Assembly: GCF_009755225.1 (NCBI RefSeq)
Contig: NZ_WQKZ01000002.1
Span: 248,001 to 312,000 of the forward strand
Length of the DNA stretch: 64,000 nucleotides
Origin: Hymenobacter ginkgonis
GTDB lineage: Bacteria; Bacteroidota; Bacteroidia; Cytophagales; Hymenobacteraceae
Direction: 5' to 3'
Shown: positions 8,936 to 17,423 of the stretch, one piece after another
How positions within the stretch are numbered: the first letter of the stretch is position 1
Layout: each line of letters starts with the position of its first letter
Program-made: the position numbers and the translations under genes
The notes under the pieces: model-generated
Seen by the model: the letters and a program-made list of their open reading frames with translations, nothing else
Databases searched by the model: none
What the model was told of the DNA's origin: nothing

Positions 8936-8967
8936 CAAAGGTACGGCTTTTTCAGGAAAATACCAAG
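8936..8967 (-). promoter_or_regulatory. Promoter of rpmG-DUF4295
   Basis: On the minus strand CTTG is followed after 20 bases by TACCTTTG, a full match to the TAnnTTTG -7 element. The leader to the rpmG start would be about 30 bases. Confidence 0.65.
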
Positions 8968-9054
8968 TAGTGTGCAGGCAGTCTGTAAGAAAGCTGCTGT
9001 TGCGCATTCTTTTTGGCTACTTAATTACTCCGTGGCTCTTGCTGAAATGACAAG

Positions 9055-9104
9055 GCCAGGGCCGGCTCACATTTCTTAGCTAAGAAATGCGGGCCGGCCC
9101 TGGC
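9055..9104 (-). terminator. Near-perfect 25-bp palindrome after rpmB
   Basis: GCCAGGGCCGGC...CATTTCTTAG is followed at once by its complement, giving two 25-base arms with two mismatches and no spare loop. It lies 50 bases past the rpmB stop and has no T-run. A role as transcription terminator or mRNA 3' stabiliser is inferred from position. Confidence 0.5.
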
Positions 9105-9156
9105 AGCACTATCACTGGCCTGTGACTGACCGCCGAAACGGCGGCTAAATCAGCAA

Positions 9157-9396
9157 CTAGTAAACGATAAAGCCTTGCTCTTTGGCCTTCTTCAAGGTGG
9201 CCATAATGCCATTCTTGTTGATGGTGCGGATGGTCGAAGCGGCTACTTTCAGCGTTACCCAAGCATCTTGCTCGGGGATGTAGAAGCGCTTTTTCTGCAA
9301 GTTGGGGTAGAACTTACGCTTGGTCTTGTTGTTGGCGTGCGACACGTTGTTACCCACGCGGGTACGCTTGCCGGTCAAATCACAAACTCGGGCCAT
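9157..9396 (-). CDS. rpmB: Large ribosomal subunit protein bL28
   Basis: A 79-residue 50S ribosomal protein. The start [20 protein letters not shown], then [13 protein letters not shown] and the C-terminal [11 protein letters not shown] segment, are diagnostic of bL28. It heads the conserved rpmB-rpmG-DUF4295-ftsY cluster but is separated from rpmG by a palindrome and a promoter, so it is probably its own transcript. Confidence 0.98.
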   Translation of the reverse strand: MARVCDLTGKRTRVGNNVSHANNKTKRKFYPNLQKKRFYIPEQDAWVTLKVAASTIRTINKNGIMATLKKAKEQGFIVY

Positions 9397-9441
9397 GATA
9401 TCGAAGGGTTAGATGATGCTATGCTATTCCGAAACGGGCCG

Positions 9442-9473
9442 CAAATATCGGAAAAATTCAGCCAACTACCAAA
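9442..9473 (-). promoter_or_regulatory. Promoter of rpmB
   Basis: On the minus strand TTTG, a 20-base spacer and GATATTTG form a Bacteroidota promoter with one departure from TAnnTTTG. It lies about 45 bases before the rpmB start. Confidence 0.55.
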
Positions 9474-9536
9474 TCAATTGAGCATGAGGCATGCGTAATT
9501 TGGAATAGCTACCAGTAACTTACCTTGTTCCCTGGC

Positions 9537-9716
9537 TCATTCTGCCTTCTTACTTTTTTTCCAGGGGCAGTGGCGACAGCCATTGCCGCAGCAAAAACCC
9601 CGGCGCCGGTGGTACTGCTCGGTGAAAACGAGGTAGCCTTCGGGGGTGTAATAAAAATCGTCTGGCTGAAGTGGCTGAGCCGCAAAAGCGGCGAGCCGCG
9701 GGTCGGCAGGGGGCAT
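9537..9716 (-). CDS. DUF5522 family small Cys-rich protein
   Basis: A 59-residue protein from ATG at 9716. The core FYYTPEGYLVFTEQYHRRRG followed by FCCGNGCRHCPW matches the DUF5522 family, whose signature is the RGxCCGxGCRHCP motif. The four Cys and the His suggest a metal or iron-sulfur site (inference). It ends in a lysine-rich tail. No function is established that I can name. It stands alone between rpmB and rocD; its start is about 210 bases from the divergent rocD start. Confidence 0.85.
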   Translation of the reverse strand: MPPADPRLAAFAAQPLQPDDFYYTPEGYLVFTEQYHRRRGFCCGNGCRHCPWKKSKKAE

Positions 9717-9929
9717 AGGCCGAAAATTACGGCGCGCTCAGTTATATAAGTCGCCGCTAGCCGGCACTGCAGAGCGGAAATAGCCCCCAGTAATGCCGAA
9801 CTCGCCAGCAATTTGCTTACAACCAGCGTCTTAACGTACTTTTCCGCGACCCACAAGGTACTTGTGCCAGCCGCAGGCGGCGCTTCCTCGTAAACTTACA
9901 GCGTATTCAAGTTTAGCCATTGCTCTCTT

Positions 9930-11186
9930 ATGTCAACGTCCACGCCTGCCCCTACCCCCCTTGCTTCACAAGCTGAGCGCTTTATGCAGCTCGAAGACCA
10001 GTACGGCGCCCACAACTACCATCCCCTACCCGTGGTGCTGACGCGGGGCCGCGGGGTGCATCTTTGGGATGTGAAGGGCAAGCAATACCTCGACTTTTTA
10101 TCGGCTTATTCGGCTGTGAACCAAGGCCATTGCCACCCACGTATTATTGAAGCTCTCACGGAGCAGGCACAGCGCCTAACCCTCACGAGTCGAGCGTTTT
10201 TCAACGACCGGCTGGGCGCCGCCGAGCAGCAGCTGTGCGAGTTCTTTGGCTATGATAAGGCGCTGCTGATGAATTCCGGGGCTGAAGCCGTAGAAACTGC
10301 CCTTAAGCTGGCCCGGAAGTGGGGTTATCAAGAGAAGGGCATCGCGCCCAACCAAGCACTTATTGTAGTAGCCGAGCACAACTTCCACGGGCGTACTACG
10401 GGCATTATTTCTTTCAGCACCGATGCTGATAGCACGGGTGGGTTTGGCCCCTTTGTGCCGGGCTACCAAGTGGTGCCCTATGACGACATTGAAGCGCTGG
10501 CCGAAGCCCTGAAAAACCCGCACGTGTGCGGCTTTTTGGTCGAGCCCATCCAGGGTGAGGCGGGGGTAGTGGTGCCCAGCGAAGGCTACCTGGCCAAAGT
10601 TGCCGAGCTGTGCAATGCGCACAATGTGCTGCTCATTACCGATGAAATTCAGACTGGGCTGGGCCGCACGGGCAAACTGCTAGCAGCTGACTATGACGAA
10701 GTTCGAGGCGACATCCTCATTTTAGGCAAAGCCCTGAGCGGCGGGGTACTACCGGTGTCGGCGGTGCTGGCCAGCGACATTATTATGCTCACGATTCAGC
10801 CGGGGCAGCACGGCTCTACGTTTGGCGGCAACCCGCTGGCTTGCGCGGTTATGCAAGCGGCACTAGATGTGGTGCAGGACGAAAACCTGGCCGATAATGC
10901 CTTCCGGCTGGGTGAAATATTTCGCGAGGAGATGCGCCACGTGCAGGCCCAGCGCCCCGACCTCATCGACTTGGTGCGGGGTAGGGGCTTGCTTAACGCG
11001 GTGGTTATCAACCCTACCCCCGACGGCCGCACCGCCTGGGATGTGTGCGTGCGCTTGATGGAGCGCGGCCTGCTAGCCAAGCCCACGCACGGCGACATTA
11101 TTCGCTTTGCGCCGCCGCTTGTCATCACCGAAAATGAGCTGCGTGATGCCTGCCAGTTGATTGCCGACGTACTACTGGCTTTCTAA
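9930..11186 (+). CDS. rocD: Ornithine--oxo-acid aminotransferase
   Basis: PLP-dependent class III aminotransferase of 418 residues converting ornithine and 2-oxoglutarate to glutamate semialdehyde and glutamate. Ornithine-aminotransferase features are clear: [16 protein letters not shown] at the N-terminus, [18 protein letters not shown], the PLP phosphate region [30 protein letters not shown], and the Schiff-base Lys in [10 protein letters not shown]. It would feed arginine and ornithine nitrogen into the glutamate/proline pool. A lipoprotein gene follows after 12 bases. The start is a well-placed ATG followed by a short low-complexity Pro/Thr leader. Confidence 0.96.
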   Translation: MSTSTPAPTPLASQAERFMQLEDQYGAHNYHPLPVVLTRGRGVHLWDVKGKQYLDFLSAYSAVNQGHCHPRIIEALTEQAQRLTLTSRAFFNDRLGAAEQQLCEFFGYDKALLMNSGAEAVETALKLARKWGYQEKGIAPNQALIVVAEHNFHGRTTGIISFSTDADSTGGFGPFVPGYQVVPYDDIEALAEALKNPHVCGFLVEPIQGEAGVVVPSEGYLAKVAELCNAHNVLLITDEIQTGLGRTGKLLAADYDEVRGDILILGKALSGGVLPVSAVLASDIIMLTIQPGQHGSTFGGNPLACAVMQAALDVVQDENLADNAFRLGEIFREEMRHVQAQRPDLIDLVRGRGLLNAVVINPTPDGRTAWDVCVRLMERGLLAKPTHGDIIRFAPPLVITENELRDACQLIADVLLAF

Positions 11187-11198
11187 CCTCCTCCCTTC

Positions 11199-11726
11199 AT
11201 GAAAAAACTCTTATTCCTGGCTGGCGTGCTGCTGGCTGGCTGTCGCAGCGAGCAAGTAGCGTTTCACTTTCAGCCAGTGGCTTCGACGGCGGTAGCGACC
11301 AAACCAAGAGCCGTGGCCCCCGCTGAAGCGCCGGAAGCGCCTGCGCCCGTAAGCAGCAGCGCGGCCCTACCCCCCCCGACCGAGCCGAGCCACCCTGCAA
11401 CAGCCCCAACGCAACCGCTGCGCCAGCGGTCGGTGGCCAAGCTGACGCAGGCCCTACCCCCCTTGGCAACGGCGACGGTGCCCATGCGGGCGGCGCGGCG
11501 CCTGGCCCAGCACCTCCATCGGCAGCAGGCCCGGGGTGGAGCGGCCGAAAGTGGCCTGGGTAATATTGGGTTGTTTTTTATTGGGGTGGTGCTGGCCGTG
11601 TTGGCGGGCTTGGCCGCGCTGGTGAACGTCATTTTTGGCGTGGGCTTTTTTACGGCGCTGGGCTACACCGCGGCGGGGCTAGTAGTGCTGGGCGTGTTGT
11701 ATTTGCTGCTGAGCGGCAAAAAATAG
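11199..11726 (+). CDS. Hypothetical lipoprotein with C-terminal membrane segments
   Basis: A 175-residue protein I do not recognise as a named family. A lipobox (LLAGCRSE) gives Cys16 as lipidation site. Residues about 30-110 are Ala/Pro-rich and disordered-looking. The C-terminal 65 residues hold two hydrophobic helices (FFIGVVLAVLAGLAALVNVI and a second ending LYLLLSGKK). This layout of a tethered N-terminus, Pro-rich linker and membrane hairpin is common among small Hymenobacter envelope proteins. An 8-C tract lies inside the linker and is in frame here. It starts 12 bases after rocD, so co-transcription is likely. Confidence 0.7.
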   Translation: MKKLLFLAGVLLAGCRSEQVAFHFQPVASTAVATKPRAVAPAEAPEAPAPVSSSAALPPPTEPSHPATAPTQPLRQRSVAKLTQALPPLATATVPMRAARRLAQHLHRQQARGGAAESGLGNIGLFFIGVVLAVLAGLAALVNVIFGVGFFTALGYTAAGLVVLGVLYLLLSGKK

Positions 11727-11871
11727 GCTTCTTTTCTGTGGTGCGGCGGGCTTGCTGCTGCGCATCTGGCTGCTTTACTGGGCCGGCGCTTAACCTTTTT
11801 GGCCCCGTTGCTGGTTATAGGCGCATTGATTCACCGCGGCACCGCGGCTTTTACTTCGAGTTTGCTTTTCT

Positions 11872-12864
11872 ATGCCCATTCTTCCCACGCACCGCCCCCG
11901 CCGCAACCGTAAGTCGCAGGTAATCCGCGACATGATACAGGAAACGCGGCTCACGGCGCACGATTTTATTTACCCCGTTTTTGTAGTTGAAGGTCAAAAC
12001 CAACGTCTAGAAGTGAAGTCGATGCCCGGCGTATACCGCTACTCGGCCGACCGTATTATCGACGAAATTGGCTCGGCCGTAGCACTGGGCATCAACGCTT
12101 TCGCGCCCTTCCCTGGCCTGAGCGACGCGGTGAAAGACCCGCTGGCGCGCGAATCGACCAACCTAGACGGGCTCTACCTGAAAACGGTAGCCGACATCAA
12201 GCGGCAGTTTCCGGATGTGGTCATCATGACCGACGTGGCGATGGACCCATACTCCTCCGACGGCCACGATGGGGTAGTAAATGCCGAAACGGGCGAAATC
12301 TTGAACGACGCTTCACTAGAGATTCTAGGCCAGATGGCCCTGGCACAAGCCCGCGCCGGCGCCGACATCATCGGGCCCTCGGACATGATGGATGGCCGCG
12401 TGGCCTGGATACGCGAAGTGCTGGATAGCAACGCGTTCAGCCACGTGAGCATCATGAGCTACACGGCCAAGTACGCGTCGGCGTTCTACGGCCCGTTCCG
12501 CGATGCGCTGGACTCGGCCCCCAAGAAAGGCGACAAAAAAAGCTACCAGATGAACCCCGCCAACCGCCTAGAAGCCCTACGCGAGTTGGCTCTCGACGAA
12601 GCAGAAGGCGCTGATATGGTGATGATTAAGCCAGCCCTGAGCTACCTCGATATAATTCGGGAAGTGAAAAACCACACGAATTTGCCCGTGACGGCCTACA
12701 ACGTGAGCGGTGAGTATGCCCTCATCAAAGCGGCGGCCCAAAATGGCTGGGTGGATGGCGAAAAGACGATGATGGAAGTGCTCATGAGCATCAAGCGCGC
12801 TGGCGCCGACGCCATCCTTACTTACTTCGCCAAAGAAGCAGCTGAGGTGCTGCGCTGGGGGTAG
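11872..12864 (+). CDS. hemB: Delta-aminolevulinic acid dehydratase (porphobilinogen synthase)
   Basis: A 330-residue cytosolic enzyme joining two 5-aminolevulinate molecules into porphobilinogen, the second step of tetrapyrrole synthesis. Signatures are RPRRNRKSQVIRDMIQET, SAVALGINAFAPFPG, the metal-site segment DVAMDPYSSDGHDGVV, and the two Schiff-base lysines in SYTAKYASAFYGPF and MVMIKPALSYLDI. The metal segment carries Asp residues where zinc enzymes have Cys, so this is the Mg-dependent type. The stop codon TAG lies inside a GGGGGTAGG motif, and the next gene begins two bases later. Confidence 0.98.
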   Translation: MPILPTHRPRRNRKSQVIRDMIQETRLTAHDFIYPVFVVEGQNQRLEVKSMPGVYRYSADRIIDEIGSAVALGINAFAPFPGLSDAVKDPLARESTNLDGLYLKTVADIKRQFPDVVIMTDVAMDPYSSDGHDGVVNAETGEILNDASLEILGQMALAQARAGADIIGPSDMMDGRVAWIREVLDSNAFSHVSIMSYTAKYASAFYGPFRDALDSAPKKGDKKSYQMNPANRLEALRELALDEAEGADMVMIKPALSYLDIIREVKNHTNLPVTAYNVSGEYALIKAAAQNGWVDGEKTMMEVLMSIKRAGADAILTYFAKEAAEVLRWG

Positions 12865-12866
12865 GC

Positions 12867-13379
12867 ATGGCTACTGACGTAACGATTCGCCGCGCCACGG
12901 TGGCCGATTTGCCGGCCATCGTGGCGCTGGTGCAAGCGGTAGTGCCGCTGATGAACGCCAGTGGCAATTTTCAATGGACGGCGGAGTACCCCAACGAGGC
13001 GGTATTTGGGCAAGATATTGAGCAGCAGCACTTGTGGGTGGCCGAACTGGCCGGCCAGCTAGCTGGCGTGGCCGCCCTCACCCAAGACCAAGATGCGGAA
13101 TACGCCGATGCCGACTGGGACGCCGCCGAGGCAGCCGTAGTCACGCACCGCCTGGCGGTGGCGCCCTCGGCCCAGGGCAAGGGGGTAGCGCAGGCGCTGC
13201 TGGCGCAGGCCGAACACGAGGCGCGGGCGCTGGGCCTGCGCACGTTGCGCGTGGATACTAACTCCGAAAATGCGGCTACCCAACGACTTTTCCCGAAGCT
13301 GGGCTACCGGTTTGCGGGCGAAATAAAGCTGGCGTTTCGGCCGGGACTGCGTTTTTTTTGCTACGAAAAGCAGCTTTAA
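12867..13379 (+). CDS. GNAT-family N-acetyltransferase
   Basis: A 170-residue member of the GCN5-related acetyltransferases, which move the acetyl group of acetyl-CoA to an amine. It shows the early TIRRATVADLPAIVALVQ strand-helix, the central strand LWVAELAGQLAGVAAL, motif A in HRLAVAPSAQGKGVAQALL with the pyrophosphate-binding Q-G-K-G-V-A, and the C-terminal RVDTNSENAATQRLFPKLGY (motif B). The substrate is unknown. It begins two bases after hemB and is probably translationally coupled to it. Its end overlaps the convergent gene by four bases. Confidence 0.9.
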   Translation: MATDVTIRRATVADLPAIVALVQAVVPLMNASGNFQWTAEYPNEAVFGQDIEQQHLWVAELAGQLAGVAALTQDQDAEYADADWDAAEAAVVTHRLAVAPSAQGKGVAQALLAQAEHEARALGLRTLRVDTNSENAATQRLFPKLGYRFAGEIKLAFRPGLRFFCYEKQL

Positions 13380-14056
13380 GGCAGGTGCGGCACGGGAAAA
13401 TCCTTGCCTACCATCTTGCTGAATTGCTCTTCCAGGCTGGCTTCGTTGAGTGGGTTGCGCTGCTCGGTGGGCGGCGTGCGCGCATAGTACACAATGGCGT
13501 GCTGCTGACTGTCGTAAATGAACAAGTACAAGCTGGATTTTACCCCGATTACTGTTTGTTTCAGCGTTTGGCTCAGCAATAGGTTCGGGTCATAGCCCAC
13601 TGGTACTTGCCACTTTGTGCGGACTGGTAGCCACAGAATGCCGCGGCCCGCCACCATCATAGCATAGCGCTGACCATGAGCGCCTAACAGGTAATCAAGC
13701 ACCGGCAACGCGGCACCGCCGGCCAGCTGCTGGTGGCGCTCAATGCCGTCAATAGCCCTATAAATCTCGCTTCTGCCCTGCTGAAATAGCGAGTCGGGTA
13801 GCGTTATTTCGTCGCGCAGCCGCAGCTGAAACCGGTGCCGGACCATCAGCTTATGCAGCATCTGCACCGATAAATTGGTAGCTGACTCCTCCACTACCAT
13901 CGGCTGATTGAGCGGGCTAATGGCCACAACTGACTGCGGCGTCACGAAGGCGACATCTTGCAGCGCAGCCGGCTTAAAACCAGCCCGCACGAAGGTTAGG
14001 GAGGTGCACGAAGCCAGCGCTGCGGCCAGCAAAACCCAGGTCAATAACTGGCGCAT
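13376..14056 (-). CDS. Hypothetical lipoprotein
   Basis: A 226-residue predicted lipoprotein from ATG at 14056. This start gives a normal signal with lipobox ALASCTS; the reading frame is open further upstream but the extension has no signal features. The mature part has mixed alpha/beta character, with HRFQLRLRDEITLPDSL and a C-terminal SLYLFIYDSQQHAIVYYART. No conserved family is recognised. It is convergent with the acetyltransferase gene and lies 55 bases past the permease stop on the same strand, so it may be co-transcribed with the permease. Confidence 0.7.
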   Translation of the reverse strand: MRQLLTWVLLAAALASCTSLTFVRAGFKPAALQDVAFVTPQSVVAISPLNQPMVVEESATNLSVQMLHKLMVRHRFQLRLRDEITLPDSLFQQGRSEIYRAIDGIERHQQLAGGAALPVLDYLLGAHGQRYAMMVAGRGILWLPVRTKWQVPVGYDPNLLLSQTLKQTVIGVKSSLYLFIYDSQQHAIVYYARTPPTEQRNPLNEASLEEQFSKMVGKDFPVPHLP

Positions 14057-14111
14057 AGCTCGTTGCAGTGTTGGGTAAGGGTAGGAACGTGCAAGTATAC
14101 CCATAATGTAG

Positions 14112-15512
14112 CTATTGCTCAAACGGCCAGCGGCCCAGTCGGCGGCTCCAGAGCAGAAACGCGATGGTGCCGAGCGCCATCATGCCCACGGCGGCCAGCT
14201 GAAAGTAGAGCTTAAAATGCACGCCGCCCCAGTTGACTTCGACCGGCGCAATGCCCGCAAACACGGCCAGCCACACAAGTATCGCCACGAGAACGGGCAG
14301 GGGGTAGAGCGGCATTTTGAAGGGCAGCGTGCTGGTGCCACGCCGGCGCCGCAGCAGTATCAGCCCCACCGCCTGGCCCACAAACTGCACCAAAATGCGC
14401 ATGGCCAGGATGGCCGAGATGACTTCGCCCAGCCGAAATAGCAAGCTAAACACAAACCCTACCCCCCCTAGCAGCAGCAACGATACGTAGGGGAACTGCT
14501 TGGTAGGGTGCAGTTTCGCAAAAACGGGCAGAAACTCGCCATCGGCCGCCGCCGCGTAGGGGATGCGCGAGTAGCCCAGCAGCACCGCAAACAGCGACGC
14601 AAACGCCACCAGCAGCACCAGCCCCGTGGCCACGGTGGCCGCCGCGGGCCCATACAGGCGCTCCACAAACACGCTCACAATAAACTGCGACTTGTCGCCG
14701 GCGCCGGCCTGCCACGCCTGCACTTCCTGCCACGGAATGACGGTGCCCACGCTCCAGTTGAGCAATAAATACAGCGCCGCAATGCCCAGAATACTCAGGA
14801 AAATACTGCGCGGAATCACGCGCTCGGGGCCTTTTATTTCGGCGCCCAAGTGGCATACATTGTAGTAGCCGAGGTAGGAATAAATGGTTTTGACCGCCGA
14901 CTGGCCCATGGCGGCCGATAGCAGCAGGGCCGGCAGGGCCCCTACCCCCCCTGCGGGCAATAAGGCCACCGGGTGGTTGGGGTGCGTGAGACCGCCAAAA
15001 ATCAGCCAGCCCATGAGGCCCAGTACGCCTACCCACAGCGCCACCCCCAGCTTGCCAATGTCCTCGATGCGGCGGTAGAGCAGCACAATTAGCAATAACA
15101 CCACACTGCCAGCCACGGCTTTAGGCTGCCACCACTCGGGCATGGGCACTAGGTAGCTGAAGTACTGCGCAAAGCCAATGGCGCCCGAAGCCAGCACCAG
15201 TGGCGACTGAATGAGCGTTTGCCACACGTAGAGAAACGACATGTAACGGCCCCATTTCTGCTCGCCGTAGGCCAGCTTGAGGAAGCGGTACGAGCCCCCC
15301 GCCTCGGGGTAGGCCGCGCCCAACTCGCTCCAAATGAGGCCATCGACGGAGGCCAGCGCTGCCCCCACCAACCAGGCCAACAAGAAGTTGGGACCCATGA
15401 AACCCATCACCAGCGGCAGGGTCACGAAGGGCCCGATGCCCACCATATCAATCATGTTGAGGGCGGTGGCTTGCACCAGGCCCAAACGGCGCTGTAGAGA
15501 AGGTTGCGACAT
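14112..15512 (-). CDS. APC-superfamily amino-acid permease
   Basis: An inner-membrane amino-acid/polyamine transporter of 466 residues with about 12 transmembrane helices. ATG at 15512 (MSQPSLQRRLGLVQATAL) is preferred to 15560 because permeases begin just before helix 1. The family mark MVGIGPFVTLPLVMG is the unwound glycine-rich segment of helix 1, where most members read G-x-G-I-F. Later marks are SELGAAYPEAGGSYRFLKLA in helix 3 and EIKGPERVIPRSI after helix 6. The substrate cannot be read from sequence. The C-terminus ends with RRLGRWPFEQ on the cytoplasmic side. Confidence 0.92.
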   Translation of the reverse strand: MSQPSLQRRLGLVQATALNMIDMVGIGPFVTLPLVMGFMGPNFLLAWLVGAALASVDGLIWSELGAAYPEAGGSYRFLKLAYGEQKWGRYMSFLYVWQTLIQSPLVLASGAIGFAQYFSYLVPMPEWWQPKAVAGSVVLLLIVLLYRRIEDIGKLGVALWVGVLGLMGWLIFGGLTHPNHPVALLPAGGVGALPALLLSAAMGQSAVKTIYSYLGYYNVCHLGAEIKGPERVIPRSIFLSILGIAALYLLLNWSVGTVIPWQEVQAWQAGAGDKSQFIVSVFVERLYGPAAATVATGLVLLVAFASLFAVLLGYSRIPYAAAADGEFLPVFAKLHPTKQFPYVSLLLLGGVGFVFSLLFRLGEVISAILAMRILVQFVGQAVGLILLRRRRGTSTLPFKMPLYPLPVLVAILVWLAVFAGIAPVEVNWGGVHFKLYFQLAAVGMMALGTIAFLLWSRRLGRWPFEQ

Positions 15513-15576
15513 TAGGTAGCGGTTAGCTCCTAGCTGATAGCTGGGAGCACTAGCAAGCAAAACTAACCGCCAATAG

Positions 15577-15963
15577 TTATCGGCTGGCGGGCTTGGCCGC
15601 GTGCCACACCCCCCACATCAGCAGCGGCTGGAGGGGTAAGCGCGCCCACGCCACCCAGGCCGGGATGTGCAACTGTGCCTGAATTTGAAGCATATACACA
15701 TTGGCCGGAAACACTGCCAGCAACAGCGCCAGCAGCCCCCAAGCCGCCCAGCGCCGGGTAGCGGGCAGCAGCAAACCCAGGCCGCCCGCCACCTCGGCCA
15801 CGCCGCTTAGCAGCACCAGCAGCCGGGGCGCAGGCAGCGCGGGCGGCATAATGCGCAGGTAGGTTTCGGGCTTGAGGAAGTGCAGCAGGCCCGCGCCCAC
15901 GAAGAGCAGCGCCAGCAGGTAAAGGGACCAAGGGCGACGGGACAGGGGACGGGCGTTAATCAT
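15577..15963 (-). CDS. DoxX-like small membrane protein
   Basis: A 128-residue protein with four hydrophobic helices: YLLALLFVGAGLLHFLKP, LLVLLSGVAEVAGGLGLLLP, WGLLALLLAVFPANVYMLQ, and a final segment LPLQPLLMWGVWHA. The helix pattern and the F-x-x-A-G-x-x-H-F motif fit the DoxX/DoxD-like family. The function is unknown; family members are linked to quinone or thiol chemistry in some organisms. A palindromic repeat lies just upstream. Confidence 0.8.
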   Translation of the reverse strand: MINARPLSRRPWSLYLLALLFVGAGLLHFLKPETYLRIMPPALPAPRLLVLLSGVAEVAGGLGLLLPATRRWAAWGLLALLLAVFPANVYMLQIQAQLHIPAWVAWARLPLQPLLMWGVWHAAKPASR

Positions 15964-15964
15964 A

Positions 15965-16075
15965 GAAAAAGAACTTCATGCTGACGACAGGAAGCCTCGC
16001 GCGTGCAGCAGTAAGCTCCTACGTCAGCAACGGTACGAACGAGAGGTTTTCTGTCGTCGGCATGACGTTCTTTTT
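15965..16075. repeat. Intergenic palindromic repeat, copy E (diverged)
   Basis: Arms AAAAAGAAC..CATGCTGACGACAG and CTGTCGTCGGCATGACGTTC are inverted across about 70 bases. It shares TCATGCTGA and the outer GTTCTTT with the other copies but has lost GAAGCATCT. It occupies the gap between the DoxX-like and dehydrogenase genes. Confidence 0.55.
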
Positions 16076-16112
16076 GACTCGTGTGGCTGCTGCTTGCGTT
16101 ACTAGGCGCTGG

Positions 16113-17342
16113 CTACACCAGTTGCCGCAGGGCCATCTCAAATGAACGCTGGGCGATACCCGTGGGCTCGGCGCTTTGGCGACGCGTGCGGGCCAGGGCG
16201 GCCTCGATGATGCGCGAGGTATCTTGAAAAATGGCTTGGTCGGTAATTTCGGCGCCCGTTTCCATGAGGTAAGCAAACACGCGCGCCATGCCGCAGTTGG
16301 CGATAAAATCGGGGATGACGGCGCAGTGTGCGTCGGCCCACTCGCCGGTGGGGCCAAAGAAAATGGCCGGGTCGGCAAAGGGCACGTTGGCCCCGCACGA
16401 AATGACTTCGAGGCCGGCCGCCACCAGGGCTTCTACCTGCGGCTGCGTCACGAGGCGCGACGCGGCAGCGGGCACAAAAATCTCGGCGCCGGCACTCCAC
16501 GCACGGGCGTTTACTTCGGCAAACGACAGTAAGCCAGGCGCGTGCAGCGCATTGCCAGCGCGGTTCAAAAACAGCTCGCGCACCTCCTCCAGGCTCAGGC
16601 CTTCGGAGCGCAGCAGCCCGCCCGCCCGGTCGATGATACCCACGATGTGGGCGCCCTGGCTGGCCAGGTAGTAGGCGGCCGCCGCGCCCACGTTGCCCCA
16701 GCCCTGAATGAGCACGCGCTTGCCCGCCACGGCCCTACCTCCCCACAGGGCGTAGTAGTGCCGCACGGCCTCGGCCACGCCGTAGCCGGTAATAAGGTCG
16801 GCCACGGTGTACTTGCGGGCCAGGCTCGGCGTGAAGGTGGCATCTTCGAGCACCTTTACTACGCCTTGGCGCAGCTGGCCCAGCTTCTGAATTTTTTGGG
16901 GCTCGGTGGCGCGGTAGTGGCCATTGACTACCCCCTCCTGCGGGTGCCAGAGGCCGTAGTCTTCGGTGAGGGGAATTACTTCGTGAATCTCGTCCACGTT
17001 GAGGTCGCCACCGGTACCGTAATACGCTTTCAGCAGCGGGATTACGGCCTTGTACCAGCGCTCTAGCACGCCGCGCTTGCGGGGGTCTTGGGGGTCGAAG
17101 TTGATGCCTGACTTCGCCCCGCCAATGGCCGGGCCCGACACGGTAAACTTCACCTCCATCGTCTTGGCCAGGCTTTCAACCTCGCGCTTGTCGAGGCCTT
17201 TGCGCATGCGCGTGCCGCCCCCCGCGGCCCCGCCCCGCAGCGAATTAATAACAATCCAGCCTTCGGCTTCGGTTTCGGAATCTTTCCACTCAAAGACGAT
17301 TTCGGGACGCTTTTGCTCAAACTGAGCCAATAATTCTTTCAT
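16113..17342 (-). CDS. Glu/Leu/Phe/Val dehydrogenase family protein
   Basis: A 409-residue NAD(P)-dependent amino-acid dehydrogenase. The ATG at 17342 (MKELLAQFEQKRPEIVFEW) is used; a TTG three codons earlier is less likely. The dimerisation domain holds GGGTRMRKGLDKREVESLA and the catalytic-Lys region SGPAIGGAKSGINFDP. The Asp of the chemistry is likely in GGDLNVDEIHEVI. The Rossmann domain has GWGNVGAAAAYYLASQGAH. Close homologues act on glutamate or branched-chain amino acids; the substrate here is not decided. It follows the hmgA terminator, so it is a separate transcript, though its product fits the amino-acid catabolism of its neighbours. Confidence 0.92.
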   Translation of the reverse strand: MKELLAQFEQKRPEIVFEWKDSETEAEGWIVINSLRGGAAGGGTRMRKGLDKREVESLAKTMEVKFTVSGPAIGGAKSGINFDPQDPRKRGVLERWYKAVIPLLKAYYGTGGDLNVDEIHEVIPLTEDYGLWHPQEGVVNGHYRATEPQKIQKLGQLRQGVVKVLEDATFTPSLARKYTVADLITGYGVAEAVRHYYALWGGRAVAGKRVLIQGWGNVGAAAAYYLASQGAHIVGIIDRAGGLLRSEGLSLEEVRELFLNRAGNALHAPGLLSFAEVNARAWSAGAEIFVPAAASRLVTQPQVEALVAAGLEVISCGANVPFADPAIFFGPTGEWADAHCAVIPDFIANCGMARVFAYLMETGAEITDQAIFQDTSRIIEAALARTRRQSAEPTGIAQRSFEMALRQLV

Positions 17343-17360
17343 GAAAATCAATAACTTACT

Positions 17361-17392
17361 AAAAAGCGGGCCGGCTTACGTAGCCGGCCCGC
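17361..17392 (-). terminator. Terminator of the hppD-hmgA unit
   Basis: An 11-bp stem GCGGGCCGGCT / AGCCGGCCCGC with a five-base loop, followed on the minus strand by five T. It is 32 bases past the hmgA stop. Confidence 0.85.
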
Positions 17393-17423
17393 CCAACTTA
17401 GAGGGGGTAGGAAGTAGGACCTG

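Noticed and set aside
9509..9856. 115-residue minus-strand frame over the DUF5522 gene
   Set aside because: The DUF5522 frame has a clear Cys motif; this frame has no pattern.
11366..11377. Eight-C tract in the rocD-linked lipoprotein as a switch
   Set aside because: The gene is in frame and such tracts also occur in DsbD and aldehyde dehydrogenase, so tract length alone is weak evidence.
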